Assembly (NCBI GenBank): GCA_013400155.1
Contig: VXBM01000200.1
Span: forward strand, 723,391 to 787,390
DNA: 64,000 bases
Direction of reading: 5' to 3'
Source: Helopsaltes ochotensis
Lineage: Eukaryota; Chordata; Aves; Passeriformes; Locustellidae
The translations under genes and the position numbers were made by a program. Shown piece after piece: positions 23,366 to 35,168 of the stretch (position 1 is its first letter; every line of letters starts with the position of its first letter). Below the pieces are notes generated by a model. That model searched no databases. It saw nothing but the letters and a program-made list of their open reading frames with translations, and was not told the origin of the DNA.

Positions 23366-24592
23366 CTAAATGAAAGTGCTGTCTACTGTCAGGAGCCATC
23401 TTTCTGCTGAGGCATTTGTGTACAGCATCATCAGCTCCTGAGCTCCAAGCTGAGACAGAGGTCGCTAGAGCTCGATGCCAGACATTGCGTAGGCTGCTTC
23501 CACCTCCCTGACACCCGGGGTGTAAGCTGTGCTCCGTGTCTGTGCATGTGCTGGAGGTGTTGTCCCAGACCCCGCTGCCATGCGCCACCACAGGGCTCTG
23601 GGGGTGCACACGAGGACACACCGGACTCAACACGCTCAGATCAATGAGCACTGATGTTTAGGGCATACATGAAGCTTTGTTTTAACACGAGCAGCCAAGG
23701 TTCAAGAGCTTTGTCCCTGAAATTTCTGAATACTGCAGAGCAGAGTTCCTCCTCTACTAGTTCTAGATGGGTGGGGGGCTTGAGAGCGTTTAATTGCCTG
23801 TATAGGGAAAGCCTTTGCAAATCTCCAAGGCCTGCTTTGTTGCTCAGGTTTGGGGGCCCCAGCAGCACGGGCTGGGGAGCAGAGCCAGAGCAGGGGGGTG
23901 GGCTGAGGCAACAAGGTGGGTGCGAGGGGCTGGGCTGAAGCTGCCAGAGAGGCGCCGTGGCATGGCCAGGGCTGTGGGATGAGGCTGGAAACAGGCTACT
24001 GTTGGTCTTCTTTGCTTTGCAAATCCCAGCAATGGTGGAAAGAAGATGCTCGTGATTCAGGGAAGGGATTCAGCAGCCATGCATGTGCTTGGAAAATGTC
24101 ATTGACACGGCTGGAGGGTCCGTGTTAAGCACTGCTTTGATGTATCTTCTCTTAGAAAACTTGGGGCAGTTTCCTTGCCTAAAGGTGGCCATGGCAGAGG
24201 AACGCTGCCCTGCACAGAAAAAAGGGAACTTGACACAAAAGGGGTTGTTCGTGAGGTACGAATAATAATTTTTGTTTGTACATGGCTGATACGATAAAAG
24301 CATAAACCTCAGACAAGTGTGTCTTAGGATAGTGTATATGTATATACTTGGGCTTTTAAAAGTGCCAGTTTCACAAAGCTGGTAATACTAATTAAGCTCT
24401 GAGGAAAAATTATTTTCATTGAGCATGCATATTCTTTTGAAGATTAAATGCCAAGTATGCTTTACCAAATGCTTGAATATGTTTATCTGGTACAGAGGGA
24501 AGGGAAGCAAAGTTAAGAGGTGAATTAAAGTTTCCACATGCACATCAACAGATCCATTTGTGCTATTTTGTTTAACTGTATGCACGTGTATG
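23366..24592. other. Moderately G+C-rich non-coding stretch
   Basis: The block 23440-23640 contains about nine CpGs in 180 bases, and 23840-23980 is G-rich on the plus strand. Several overlapping frames of 60-119 codons occur on both strands, an expected effect of lower stop density. None is recognisable and none has a clear splice context. A weak regulatory or exonic role cannot be excluded. Confidence 0.4.
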
Positions 24593-24656
24593 TCATAGAA
24601 TCACAGAATATTTATGTTGCAAACTACCTCCAGAGGTTGTGTAGTCCACTGCAGTG
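24593..24656 (-). mobile_element. CR1 LINE 3' end fragment, antisense
   Basis: The sequence TCATAGAATCACAGAATATT, followed by a diverged match ending TGTGTAGTCCACTGC, is the reverse complement of the CR1 3' terminus and its octamer tail. Only about 60 bases survive, with no coding sequence. Confidence 0.7.
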
Positions 24657-27600
24657 TGTGTCTATACATGTGCATATATCTGTGTATTTACATAATGTAT
24701 TTATGAAATGAAAAATGAGGATGTTGATACAAGCTCATGTTAGGAAGAATTGTGGTTGGAAAAAAGGAAGCAAGAAGACATAAATGAAAAGAAATCAATG
24801 CCCAACAGAGGTAAGAACACCACGGAACATTTTCAAGAGGATGAAAAAAACCCAGCCTAACAAAGATATTTTTTGATTACTGTGTGGACAGAGCAGAAAA
24901 TCTCCAATAGTCATACAGAAAAGTGCTCAGCTTAGGGAAACATTCAATAAACATTTCCTATTGAAGTAAAAAAAAAAAAAAAGCCAGATGATACATGTGT
25001 ATCAAGAAACAGTGAGAAGAAGAAGGAAGTATCTTCCTTTACAACAGTAACTAGGGACAATTTTAAACAGTACCTGATCATAATTTTCGGCTATAGCTAA
25101 GTTTGAGTAAAGCTGAAAATGGGCATATTTCCAGGATTCTTTCACCAGTATTTCAAAATGTCAAATGGGGTCCTCCTCCGGGAAGTGTTTGTTATCCACA
25201 GCAGGACAGTTTTCCAAGAATGAGGAGGCTGGAGTGGTGGCTGACTGAGGAAATGTCATTCCAGCGCAGTTCAGGAGGGCAGCCCAACAGGTCACATGTC
25301 TTGAAGATCTTTATGCCTTTTGATCTAAGAGACAATAAATAAGCTAAAATACTCAACAATCACTTAAGCAGGGTTTTTGCTTTGGAAAGTCTGGGGTTTT
25401 TTTCACTCATCCCCAGTCTCTTAGTAGTCTTCTATCAGGGTTTCCCTTTTGAGGGCAGAAGTGGGAACAGGAATGTCAGTTCCTGTTAGCTACAGGTTTC
25501 AAACTCATTTTTGTGACCCCTAAATCCTCTTCTGAGACATTTTTACCATGACAAAGGTCCTTTTTCTATGGACACGAACAACATCTTTTTTTTCCTTTTC
25601 CTACTGTTGCTCATGACTTGGAATTGTGGTGTTAAAAGCCCTTTAGGAGTTCAAGGAAACTTAAGCTACCTGGCAACACAGATCACTCTGCAGTTAAACT
25701 TCTCTCTGCCATCATTCACCCTTTCATCTGTTGTATGACCTGTGAACTTTATTTGGATGAAGACTATATTTTCTCCATTTTCTCTCAGACCATCGATAAA
25801 AGTATAAATGGTGTCAGGCTGAGAATAAGTATCTGATCATCGCCTTGAAAATGCCCCCACAGAAATCACAATCTCTGATTTACAATTATTGCTGGTCTGT
25901 AAGACAATAAGGGTCACAGATATCTGTGTATGATTTTTTAAAAGTAATTCTAAATGAAGTGTTTTGCAGAAGTCTATTTGCCAACAGAGTTATCCTTCAC
26001 AAAGGAGAAGTAATCTCACCTGAGATAGTATCAAGTTTGCTGTCAGTCATAAAACTGATTCACAATAATAAAAATAAATTAAGAAATTAAGATCTCAGCA
26101 TACACATTGCTGAGATCACATTGCTCATTTGCTGTTTTGTGATGTTTCCCAGGACAACATCAGCATAACATGAATTGTTAGGAGTGTATGAAGCAGTATT
26201 ATTTGTATCAAGAGCGGCATCTATTACACAGTCTCTCCTGATTAGCTTGTCCTGCCCTTAATTTTCATTCTGCCAGAGAGAAAAACGATTTCCCTCTGGA
26301 GCTCTCTTGTCCTTAGCAAACTGAACTAGTTCCTCATGCCAAGGGAGGACCTGATCTGAGGCTGATGTGAATTTTCCAAGAATTAGAATAGGTTTTGTGA
26401 AACAACGCAAAATTTGTTCAACTGGCTGGAAAGCAAATGTGTCCAGCTTTGCATGTCACTCACATGCCAGTCAGCATCTCCACTGAAGGAAGTGGCACAT
26501 GATGCACAGTAGTCATTTGGTGGGGGGAAAGGGGGAACCAAAGGCTGGCCATCAGGCTGGTTCCAGCAGAAAAAAATCAGTATTTCCTGCAGAATTCCTC
26601 TAGAATGATCATGAAAGTGAAAATACAGATATTGTCACTTCAAACAAGAAGAAAGGGGTGATAGCAGACTGTTAACGAGACAGCATGACATAAGAACCAG
26701 ATACATGTAGAAAATATGGTGCTGCTTAGATGCCTCTCCAGGCAGCAAGGAGAGTCAGAAAAAAACATCCAGCCTTTCCCCTGCAACTGAAGTGAGCAAA
26801 TCTCCCTGCAATCTAATTTATACCCTAAATTTTATGAGGAATTGGTTTCAGCTACTTCCAACATTCTACAACAACCTCTCTGAATGTCTTCATGACCTGA
26901 GTTTCCACAGTTGTGTCCGAATAAGCTTGCTAGTCAGCTACCAGCACCTTGTCAAGACTTCCAAACACTGGCCCTCAACAAAGGCTGGAAAATGAAACAC
27001 TTGGTCCCTACAAAGCCAGACTAAACCAGACAGGGACAGCCTCACCAAGTCCCTTTGCTATAAGCACAAGACAGGCGTTTTCTTCTTGGATATTAGACCC
27101 TCCTCATTTGCTTCTTCTGTTGCTTAAAGAGAAAACTAAGCTGTAGTTTAAAATATAAGTCCAGAATGCTGATGTAATTTGCATTAACGAGAGCTAAAAT
27201 GTCTCAAGTCTCTTAGAAGTAAATGAACAGACAAGATGATTTGTAATGGCCAAGAGAAATGTTGGGAACAGAGAAATCCAAAATGAATACAGGGAATTTT
27301 AATTTATAGCTCTAAACAACATTTCATTAATTTCACAGTAGTATGAGGATGTTTTATAAGCTTAAGACTGGATGTATAACAGATCTTGCTATTTTTCTTT
27401 GCCATCATCCTACTTTCCTCACTGTCTCATAGTAGCAGAAAACATCTGTTTTGAGAAACTGAAGGATACTCGCATTTGTGTATTGGATAAATGGATTCCC
27501 CAATCAGCTTCTGTTCTGGTAGATATCAGTGGTATTAAGCATCTCCAGGGCTGGACTATCACATAAACTGTTCCACTTGAGATAGGATGGGAGAAAAGTT

Positions 27601-30289
27601 GCTTAAACCCAGTGTTTGAAAGTATTTTTACTGCAAATAACTGCAGAGACATGTCAGTTTAAATAGAAATTTAAATTTTTTTTAATAGCTTCTTACTTGC
27701 ATAAGTCCTTTATTGCTAGTTTTTCTTTTCTAGGCCACATCTGAGTTGAGTATGAGTCTGATGAAAATTTTTGTGCTCCTGTCTTGAAAATCTCAAGAAT
27801 GATCAAGTTGCATTTTAAAGCAGAGGCTGGCTTCTGCTATTTTATTCCTTTCGATTTGAAGGTAAAGAAATGAATTCCTTGAGGTCTTTTTAGAGCATTC
27901 TGAGACTTTTGATGCTGGAGAGAGCCCGAAAAGAATATGGCTATGGAATGAGTGTTCTGAGTTACATCACTTGTCTTCCTCTAAGTGGTAATTATGATTC
28001 TTTTACAATACAAAAGGCAGCTGAAATGATAAACCAGATCTGCTTTTCACCCTTGTTTGCATAACAAAAATGTGTCTATTAGCCTTGTCCAAGTCCAACC
28101 TTCCTCAACCTCCTGTATCAATTTACTTTAGGATACCATACAGCAGAGAACTTATTCTTAAATGAATATTTAGATACTACACAAGAATAAACCTGTCAGG
28201 AAAATGAGTTAATTATAAATGCCTCCCCTGTAAGCCAGTTATAATATAGGGAGTTTGTGTATAAGTGGAATAAGAATAGGAAGGCACCATGCTCAAATTA
28301 GCATTTTAATTTTCACTTTAAAAATTGAACACTGTTGTTCCAAAGGCTTTGTTCTCACCTTCATCGTAACCATTCACCCTGGCTTTTAAAAGGGGTTTAG
28401 TTGTGTGAGACACGAAGGTCTTTTCTTTAAAGCTAACAGCTACTTTTAGGGGACTGCTCGTAAAGATGTTTGAAGCTATCTATTCAATAAGCAGACTATT
28501 CTGGTGAATTATTATGGCAGGAAAAACTATGTGAGAGCTGCCCAGGCACCTGGGAAGAGGAGAAGAGTCATCAGTGAATTGGTGGAGGGGAGAACCTGCC
28601 AGAACCAGTTCAGTTCCCAGCAGCACTGCTCCCTTGCCATGTGCCTCCCTCTGTCTTGATCAAAACTAGAATAATCCATCAAGATTTCTGATCAATTCTT
28701 CTTAGCCAGTGCCACTGCTGCATTTGATAATGGAGGAAATGAAGAGAGGAGCATTCCAGGTTGCAAATGGCTGTTCCTAGTCGACGTTAGCCGCGTCAAA
28801 GACAAGACATTATGGGTTGCAGTGTGCCTCAAAATCCTAATCTGCACAGGCCATCTGCTATTCATTTTACTTATCTATAAATAGGCTTAATAAAGCAGCT
28901 GGCATCCTGAGAGGGAAACGTGCACTTTTAAGGGAACAAAGTTTTTGAGTAGGAGGCGCAGTTCTTTCTGTGTGTGGGTTTGATAAGGAATCGTGAATGC
29001 TTGCAGTGGTGGGTATCTGTAATTGCTGTCGTTCTCTCAACATAGGCAAGCCAATGGCCACAGTATTGGGGAATGTTAATCCAGCTCATGGAAATGGATG
29101 AGAGGGGAAAAATACAACCATGAAGTCTCTGATCAACATCTTCCGTTTTGTTCAGAGCAATGTGCGTCAGGGAGACTCAGGGTGATAACGTGGCATTTTA
29201 TTTTCACTTAGTCATTATTTACAGAATTGAGTGTTTGCCTGCTGGTTCTTGAGAAGTGATGGCTGGAGCTCAAAAAATTAGGATCTCTGAGAGAAAGGCC
29301 ACAGAGGATTGCCAGAGAAATTTGGTGTTCAGTTAAGCACTAACTTTCACTAAACAAGAAAATAGCATTTATAAAACCATGCTGTGAATTTTGTCATCTA
29401 AAGTTATTGATTTTTACCAGCTGGTATTTAAAGACAAGGCTTTGAAGGTTAAACTTCAACCTCAAAACACCACTAAAATTCAAAATAGTAAAGAAAAAGG
29501 CAGATTTTAATGTGTTTTCCATAATTTCCTGAAGCTTCTTCTAACGGGTTTCTTTCTATCCCCAGAATTATTTTGACCACAGCTTGACCAATTTACAAGT
29601 GTTTGTAAGCTCTTCCATGTGCCAGCTGAGCTTCACAATGTCCTCCTGATCACTGCTGTGCACTCCATCTACACCGACCCACAGCCAGAGGACCACCTCA
29701 CATCCATGTCACCCACTCTCTTCATAATTAAAATAAGTAGGAGGTTGTGTGCAGAAAATCTTGCCATTATAGTGGGAAGTTTTATCAATCCATCTCTTTT
29801 GTAGGAAAAAGGTGCTAGGTGTGTTGGTGCTAAATTTCCAGACAAGTGATGTGTTTTTTTATTGAATACAATAGAAATGCAGTAAAACAAGAAAGGACTA
29901 CAATAAATGCTGAAAATAATGATAGTTTAAAATCAAGTTACTCTTGTTCATGCCGACACTTAAAGACACTTGAAGTGTTGTGATGCTTTATCTATCAAGG
30001 TGAACTGTTATCTATTTACGTAGCTGTAAACTTTCTTAAATGCTTGGTGGTGGTGTTTTTTTTTAAAGCAGCTTTGTACTAAACCACTGAAAAAGTAAGG
30101 ATGCAAAATGTAGGTATTTATTTTGTCCTGTGAGAGTAAAAACACTCCCAAAAAACCCCTCCAACCTGCCACACTTTTTGATGCTTGTGCTATTAAGGAT
30201 CCTGCCCTTTGACCCAGAGGCATGAAATACTGAGCAAATGACACATTTATATCCACCCTTTCCACCTCAGGGAGAGGGAGGCAGTCACT
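24657..30289. other. Non-coding, A+T-rich, nothing certain
   Basis: A 15-base A-run lies at 24968-24982 within A-rich sequence at about 24740-25090. That A-rich part vaguely recalls the sense strand of an old LINE, but I cannot place it. A donor-like GAG|GTAAGA is at 24811. Short open frames (under 105 codons) have no recognisable product. A CpG cluster and MEF2-type/E-box motif group occur near 28.8-28.9 kb (separate entry). Confidence 0.5.
28780..28901. promoter_or_regulatory. Motif cluster: CpG group, E-boxes and a MEF2-type site
   Basis: Four CpGs fall within 14 bases at 28782-28795 (TCGACGTTAGCCGCG) in otherwise CpG-poor DNA. Next come an E-box CATCTG at 28852-28857, a full MEF2-type consensus CTATAAATAG at 28875-28884 and a second E-box CAGCTG at 28896-28901. 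E-box plus MEF2 pairs are typical of muscle or neuronal enhancers. Each motif alone is expected by chance, so only conservation or chromatin data could give this meaning. Confidence 0.15.
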
Positions 30290-31990
30290 CTCTGACCTCC
30301 CAGTAACCCAGTTCTTCATCTGACCACCATCACCACCACTTTTCTTTCAAAACCCCCTATCCCCATCCCACCTGCCCATCCTCACCCGTCCTTTCTGTGA
30401 CCTTCTGTCTGTCAAAATCCCTGACATCTAATTCCCAACCTCATTCTTCCCCTCACTGCTCCTGTTAATTTGCTTCTCCTCTCATTTCTGCCCAGTTTAT
30501 CTTTAACCCTTGGATACCATTTTCCTCTCTCAGCATTGTGTGGTAAAGCATCCAGCTCGGCCTTATCCCTGGCATATATGTCAGCCATGTGCCTCCACAG
30601 AAGAAATATCAGGACCACCCAGGCACCCATTGCTGGAAATATTTTCTTGTTTTTCCTGCTTTCCTCTGTCACAGTTTGTCACCTGCACAACTCAAGTCAT
30701 ATGCCTGCCTGCCTTTCTCAGAGCAGGCACTACCAATCCCTTCTGTCCTCAAAAAACCCTTTTCCCTCCCCACAAATACTCATGTTCTGAACCCTTAAGG
30801 CTGCCTGACCTTTCCCCTCTTACTTTGTTCAAACACATAACTTTCCTGAATTCTTCTCTGTGAATTTCTCTCACTGAGGTTTCTAATGATCTGGACAAAT
30901 AACCTGGACTGAGCTTTGTACCTGCCATCAGTCACTTCACTGTGGTAGCTTAGAGTCATTGTAACACTTACCTTAGCTTAAAAAAATATTTTTCCACCAT
31001 ATGGCCTTTTTTTTTTAATCTTCCCCATGCCCTTCAATAATTTTCTCTTCTGCTGGTTCTCTTCATGCAATATCTCCATGCATATCTTTTGGTCAATTGT
31101 CCATCTATACCCCAACTCCAGCCAGCTTATTTGTGAGCATTACATTTTTATGGACTCAGGATCAGACTCTGAGTTGCACAGTATGCTTTCTTTCCTCTTG
31201 ATTTGCTTTCTTTTTCACCAGAGGTCTTTATTCTTACCTGAATTTTATTTCTCATAGGGTTTCTTTACTCTGCTATTCTCCAGCACTTTCTGCTGATGCT
31301 GTTCTCTGAAATAACAGTAGCAGACAACACGTGTGTATGGGGAACAGTAAAGGATTGTAGTATTCCCTGGGAACCTTTGTGGGAAGCTTGTCACAACCAG
31401 ATATCAAGGTCCATTCAGGCTTGGAATGGACTTCTCTTTGTTATTGCTCTTTCTTAGGCACACACTCCTCCTCAAACCTAATCCCAGGAAGCACAGTGAA
31501 AGTCCCTTTCTCTTCTCCGCTGGTGCTACATCTGCAGCTCAGCACAATTGCCACGATCTCTGTGACCTGCACCTTCAGGGTGTGTTTAAGTCCTGATAAT
31601 TACTACCAAAAAACGTTTACCCTGGCTGGCCTTTTGTCCCTATTCCAACAGAAAAAACAAGATCTATGTGCTGCCTTCTGTTTCACTTACTGTAATCTTT
31701 GCTGACACCTCCAGCTCCTACTTCAAAGCCCCATGAAAGGTAGCCGTCAATATCCCCTTTCTTACCTGTCACGGTGACCTTATTACCTCCCTCTCTGAAT
31801 CGTGTGCTGACACCTCTGACTGCCTCTAGCTTAAATTTCTTGCTCCTTTGTCTTCAGGCCTCCCATCACTCTTTCCCTAGCCTTTCCCTTTCCTGTTCTC
31901 TTTATAATACTCCCATCTCTTTCTGCTCAGATGCTTCTACTGATCTCACTTTCCTTTCTCCTTCTCACCCAGCCCTCTCCCCTTGACCTG
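30290..31990. other. Pyrimidine-biased stretch, possibly an eroded retroelement
   Basis: Over about 1.7 kb the plus strand is strongly enriched in C and T, with abundant CTTTCC, CCTTTC and CTCTG words, and G is scarce. Because stops need A and G, open plus-strand frames of 106-117 codons appear (30470-30863, 31379-31705), but their peptides are S/L/P/F-rich compositional artefacts. Some old LINE families have C/T-rich sense strands, so a very decayed LINE is a reasonable guess. I could not align any landmark motif. Confidence 0.35.
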
Positions 31991-34900
31991 GGCTGCAAGG
32001 GCCTCCATGGTATTGTTGATTACATCCATTCATAAGAAGCCTCGATGTTTTTTTCCTCAGACAAAGAAGAATTATTTGGGGGTTTTATGCACTTCCTCCT
32101 GTGCCCTGACTAGAGGGACCTCATGGCTTTGCTGTGGTCACCTTGCTCTTCACTCATTTGCCCCTGCTCAGCACCAACTCCTGGCCAAGCTACATGGGCA
32201 GCCTTGGGGAGGGCATTCTCTTCCTCTGCACTCCGAGGTCTCTAAGAAGCACTCAGGCAATGTCAAAGGAGTTTTACTAATTAATCATGGCAATTCAGGC
32301 ATACGGATTCCAGGGGTGATTTTGACTTTGGAGTATTTGGTTGTCCCTTAGGCAAAGCTGATTTCCCCAGTCTGCACTGAGTTCTGGCTCAGGACTCCAC
32401 TGCCAAATCTGAGTGGTGCTTCCTGAGTTGGAAGCTTTTGTCTCGATGAATGACTTCCCACAGCTTTGAAGTATGCTAATCGTGTTGTGTATTTTATAGT
32501 TTGCTCTATTTGCACTTACAAATCAGGGTTCAGTTATGGATGCTCATTTCATTGAGCTAAAATAATATTTTTATAGTCTTCTATTTTATTCTTTTGTTTG
32601 GTCACATTTTGTTTCCTCTTGTACAGAACTGAGTGCCTTAAAACCTTCAAGTAATTTCTAATATATTTGATTTCCTTTTATTTTTGTACGAATACATGAA
32701 AATCAGAGAGAAAGGTCCTAATTTTTCCTGAAGCTTCCCTTTCATCCCTCTTCTGCAATAAGGTCTGCAAAAGTCACCTGCAATTTTAATATTTTGCTGG
32801 TAGCTACTCCTATCCTTTTGCTGCCTGAGAGATGTCATGTAACAATACATTGAGCTGCATTTTCTGCCTTGTATCTGTGAATCCCGCAGTCTGTGACTTG
32901 CGGAGGTGAGGGCTTGGCAGAGCTGCTGCAAGGTGAGGGGTGGGTGCCCGTGCCTGGGCACACACGGCACAGCCGGGAAATTGGCTGCAACTGTGCACAA
33001 GCAGCATGGGCAGCACGGCTGTCCACTGGCTGGAGAAATCACCTGCGTGCTTTAGTCTGCCATGGACTCTGACTATCAAGTGCCGGACACAAAACCTGGG
33101 CAAATGTCTGCTTTCAGAAGTGGCATCATGCTTGCAGTCCACACACATTGTCTGTGCTCACCAGGGCAGCAGGATCTTCCAATCTGACTAAGTTTCTAAT
33201 ATTGCATTATGATGGTCATGCCTTATCAAATTCAAATTTACTAATTTGTTTTAGTTGTTATCTGTATGGAAAAATGTGATTTCAAGGGCTTCAGTGATAG
33301 GTTCCGCAGGACTATGTTGAAAACTGATTGTATTTTACAGTGATAATAGGGTTTGTCTGACACAAAATGACATTCCGAAGTACCTACTGACAAGTTACTG
33401 TTTCTCTTTATATATATATATAATATTGGTAGTTTTATGCTTTGCTAAAGGGCTTAAACAAAACAAAATATTATCCCTTCATGGATTCTGTCCAGTTTTG
33501 TAGAGCTGAAAAAAGCCACCAGCTCAAAAAGAGTTTCTTGATGAAATTAAGTCACTGGGATAAGTGACTTGCATTTTCTATGCTTTTTTTTTAATGTATT
33601 GAAAATGATATTTACAAGAATCTACTAATTTCCTAATTACCTGCACCTCTTTGAAAAATATTCTTCTATCAATGACTTGGGATTTTTAAGATATCAGTCA
33701 TGTGCTCAGCCACTTTACAGTACTATTTTGTATTGTTTCCCACTTTATTTATTAACAGTCATAATTTCCCACTTGTGTTTCTGAATTTCTATAAATTCAC
33801 AGCCACAGTGAATTTATAAGAGCCCTTTTGTTCTCTGTAATCACTTTAGCTGACATTAAATCATTCTTCTTTTCTGCTGCCCTTATCTTTTCTCTGCAAG
33901 GCTTAACCGATTGTAGTTTTCTTTCATTTTTCCCTCTTTCTCTGCCTCCTTTTTCCACTTTCATCTGTGAGCAGCTCCTATGGAAACAGTTACCTTCCAT
34001 CCTGCTTTTGGAAACTGTTGTTTTCTGCTCCTCAACTCAGGTTTGCGTGCAGAATTTTCGAGCTTTCTTCTGTGCTCCTCTGTTTGAATGCTCCTCACCT
34101 CGTAGTGACTTACAATAGCACACATTCAAGAACTGATTTTAATCTGCAAAGCCCTTTGTAAAAATTAATTGATGAATAGTAAAACATTCTCTGACAGTGT
34201 TCTCTTATCAAATTCTGAGCACTCTGTGGATCTGCTCTGTGCACTGAAGAGTGCATGAAGTAACTCATGAATATTGCCCTCAGTTCTTCCTTTTATCAGG
34301 CAGGTGTGTCCTTAATCCTCAGGGAAGAGCTCAGTCTGACCTGAGTTCAGGGTGAACAGTTGAACAAAAATTTAAGAGAAACTCAATTCCTTTCAGGAAA
34401 GGGTGTCCTTTAAAAGCTCTGTTTCAAAGTTGTTTCAGGAACCAGAAATAAGTGCAAACAAAATAAGATGTTCAAAAAATTTACCTGCCTCTGTAGTTTT
34501 TGATTTAGTTTTGGAGTAAGCATTGATTATTTGCTTTTTAATGATCTTATCAAGAATGACTTTTGGAGATAAATGCTTTTGAATGGGGATCTGAATGGGC
34601 ACAGATAGACCCTCTCCAGTATGAATACCTGCCATTCAGACAGGATGAATCGCTTTTCAGAATTGTGTGGTTTTTCTGATCCGTTGCTACAGTTGGGAGC
34701 AGCCAAGAATACAAATAAAAAGGCAGAGTTTCTGGGAGCCTGTCAGAGGTACTCTGCCTGCGGTTAACTTCCCAGTTAACTTTCTAACCTTCAGAGGCAC
34801 TGACCAGCAGAAGAGTCTTTTGTACTTCCTTCTGTGCTGGTTTGATTTTGGACATTCTGAAGAAAAAGTCTTAAAATCCAACAAAAATTGCCAACAGCTT

Positions 34901-35142
34901 TGGAGAAGCAAAGGTAATATCACTCGTTCTTGGCAGAGCCTGCAGAGATTTGAGTTTTGTCTTTTTCTTCACACTGTAGATTTGGTATATCTCAACAGCA
35001 TATGTTTTGGCCAGAGAATTCTTAATTGAATAAAAAACTTCCCAACAAGAGGCCACCATTCTAAAGAAAGCTTCCATTTCCTGAGCTAAGACAAGCAGCT
35101 GAGGCAGCCCTCTGAAGGCAGAGAGATTTCATCCAACCCTTG
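31991..35142. other. Non-coding, nothing recognised
   Basis: Mixed composition. A short (TA)n run lies at about 33410-33422. The G+C-richer part at 32880-33180 holds overlapping frames on both strands without a recognisable product. No repeat family identified. Confidence 0.55.
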
Positions 35143-35168
35143 GAGAGAGACAGAGAGAGAGAGAGAGG
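35143..35168. repeat. (GA)n microsatellite
   Basis: About 13 GA units interrupted by a single C at 35151. Simple sequence repeat; no coding role. Confidence 0.9.

Noticed and set aside
24740..25090. A-rich sequence with a 15-base A-run, considered as a retroposed gene tail or old LINE linker
   Set aside because: No upstream gene-like sequence or LINE landmark could be aligned; simple A-rich DNA is enough.
30470..30863. 106- and 117-codon overlapping plus-strand frames
   Set aside because: The region is so C/T-rich that stop codons are rare; both peptides are S/L/P/F-rich and read in different frames over the same bases.
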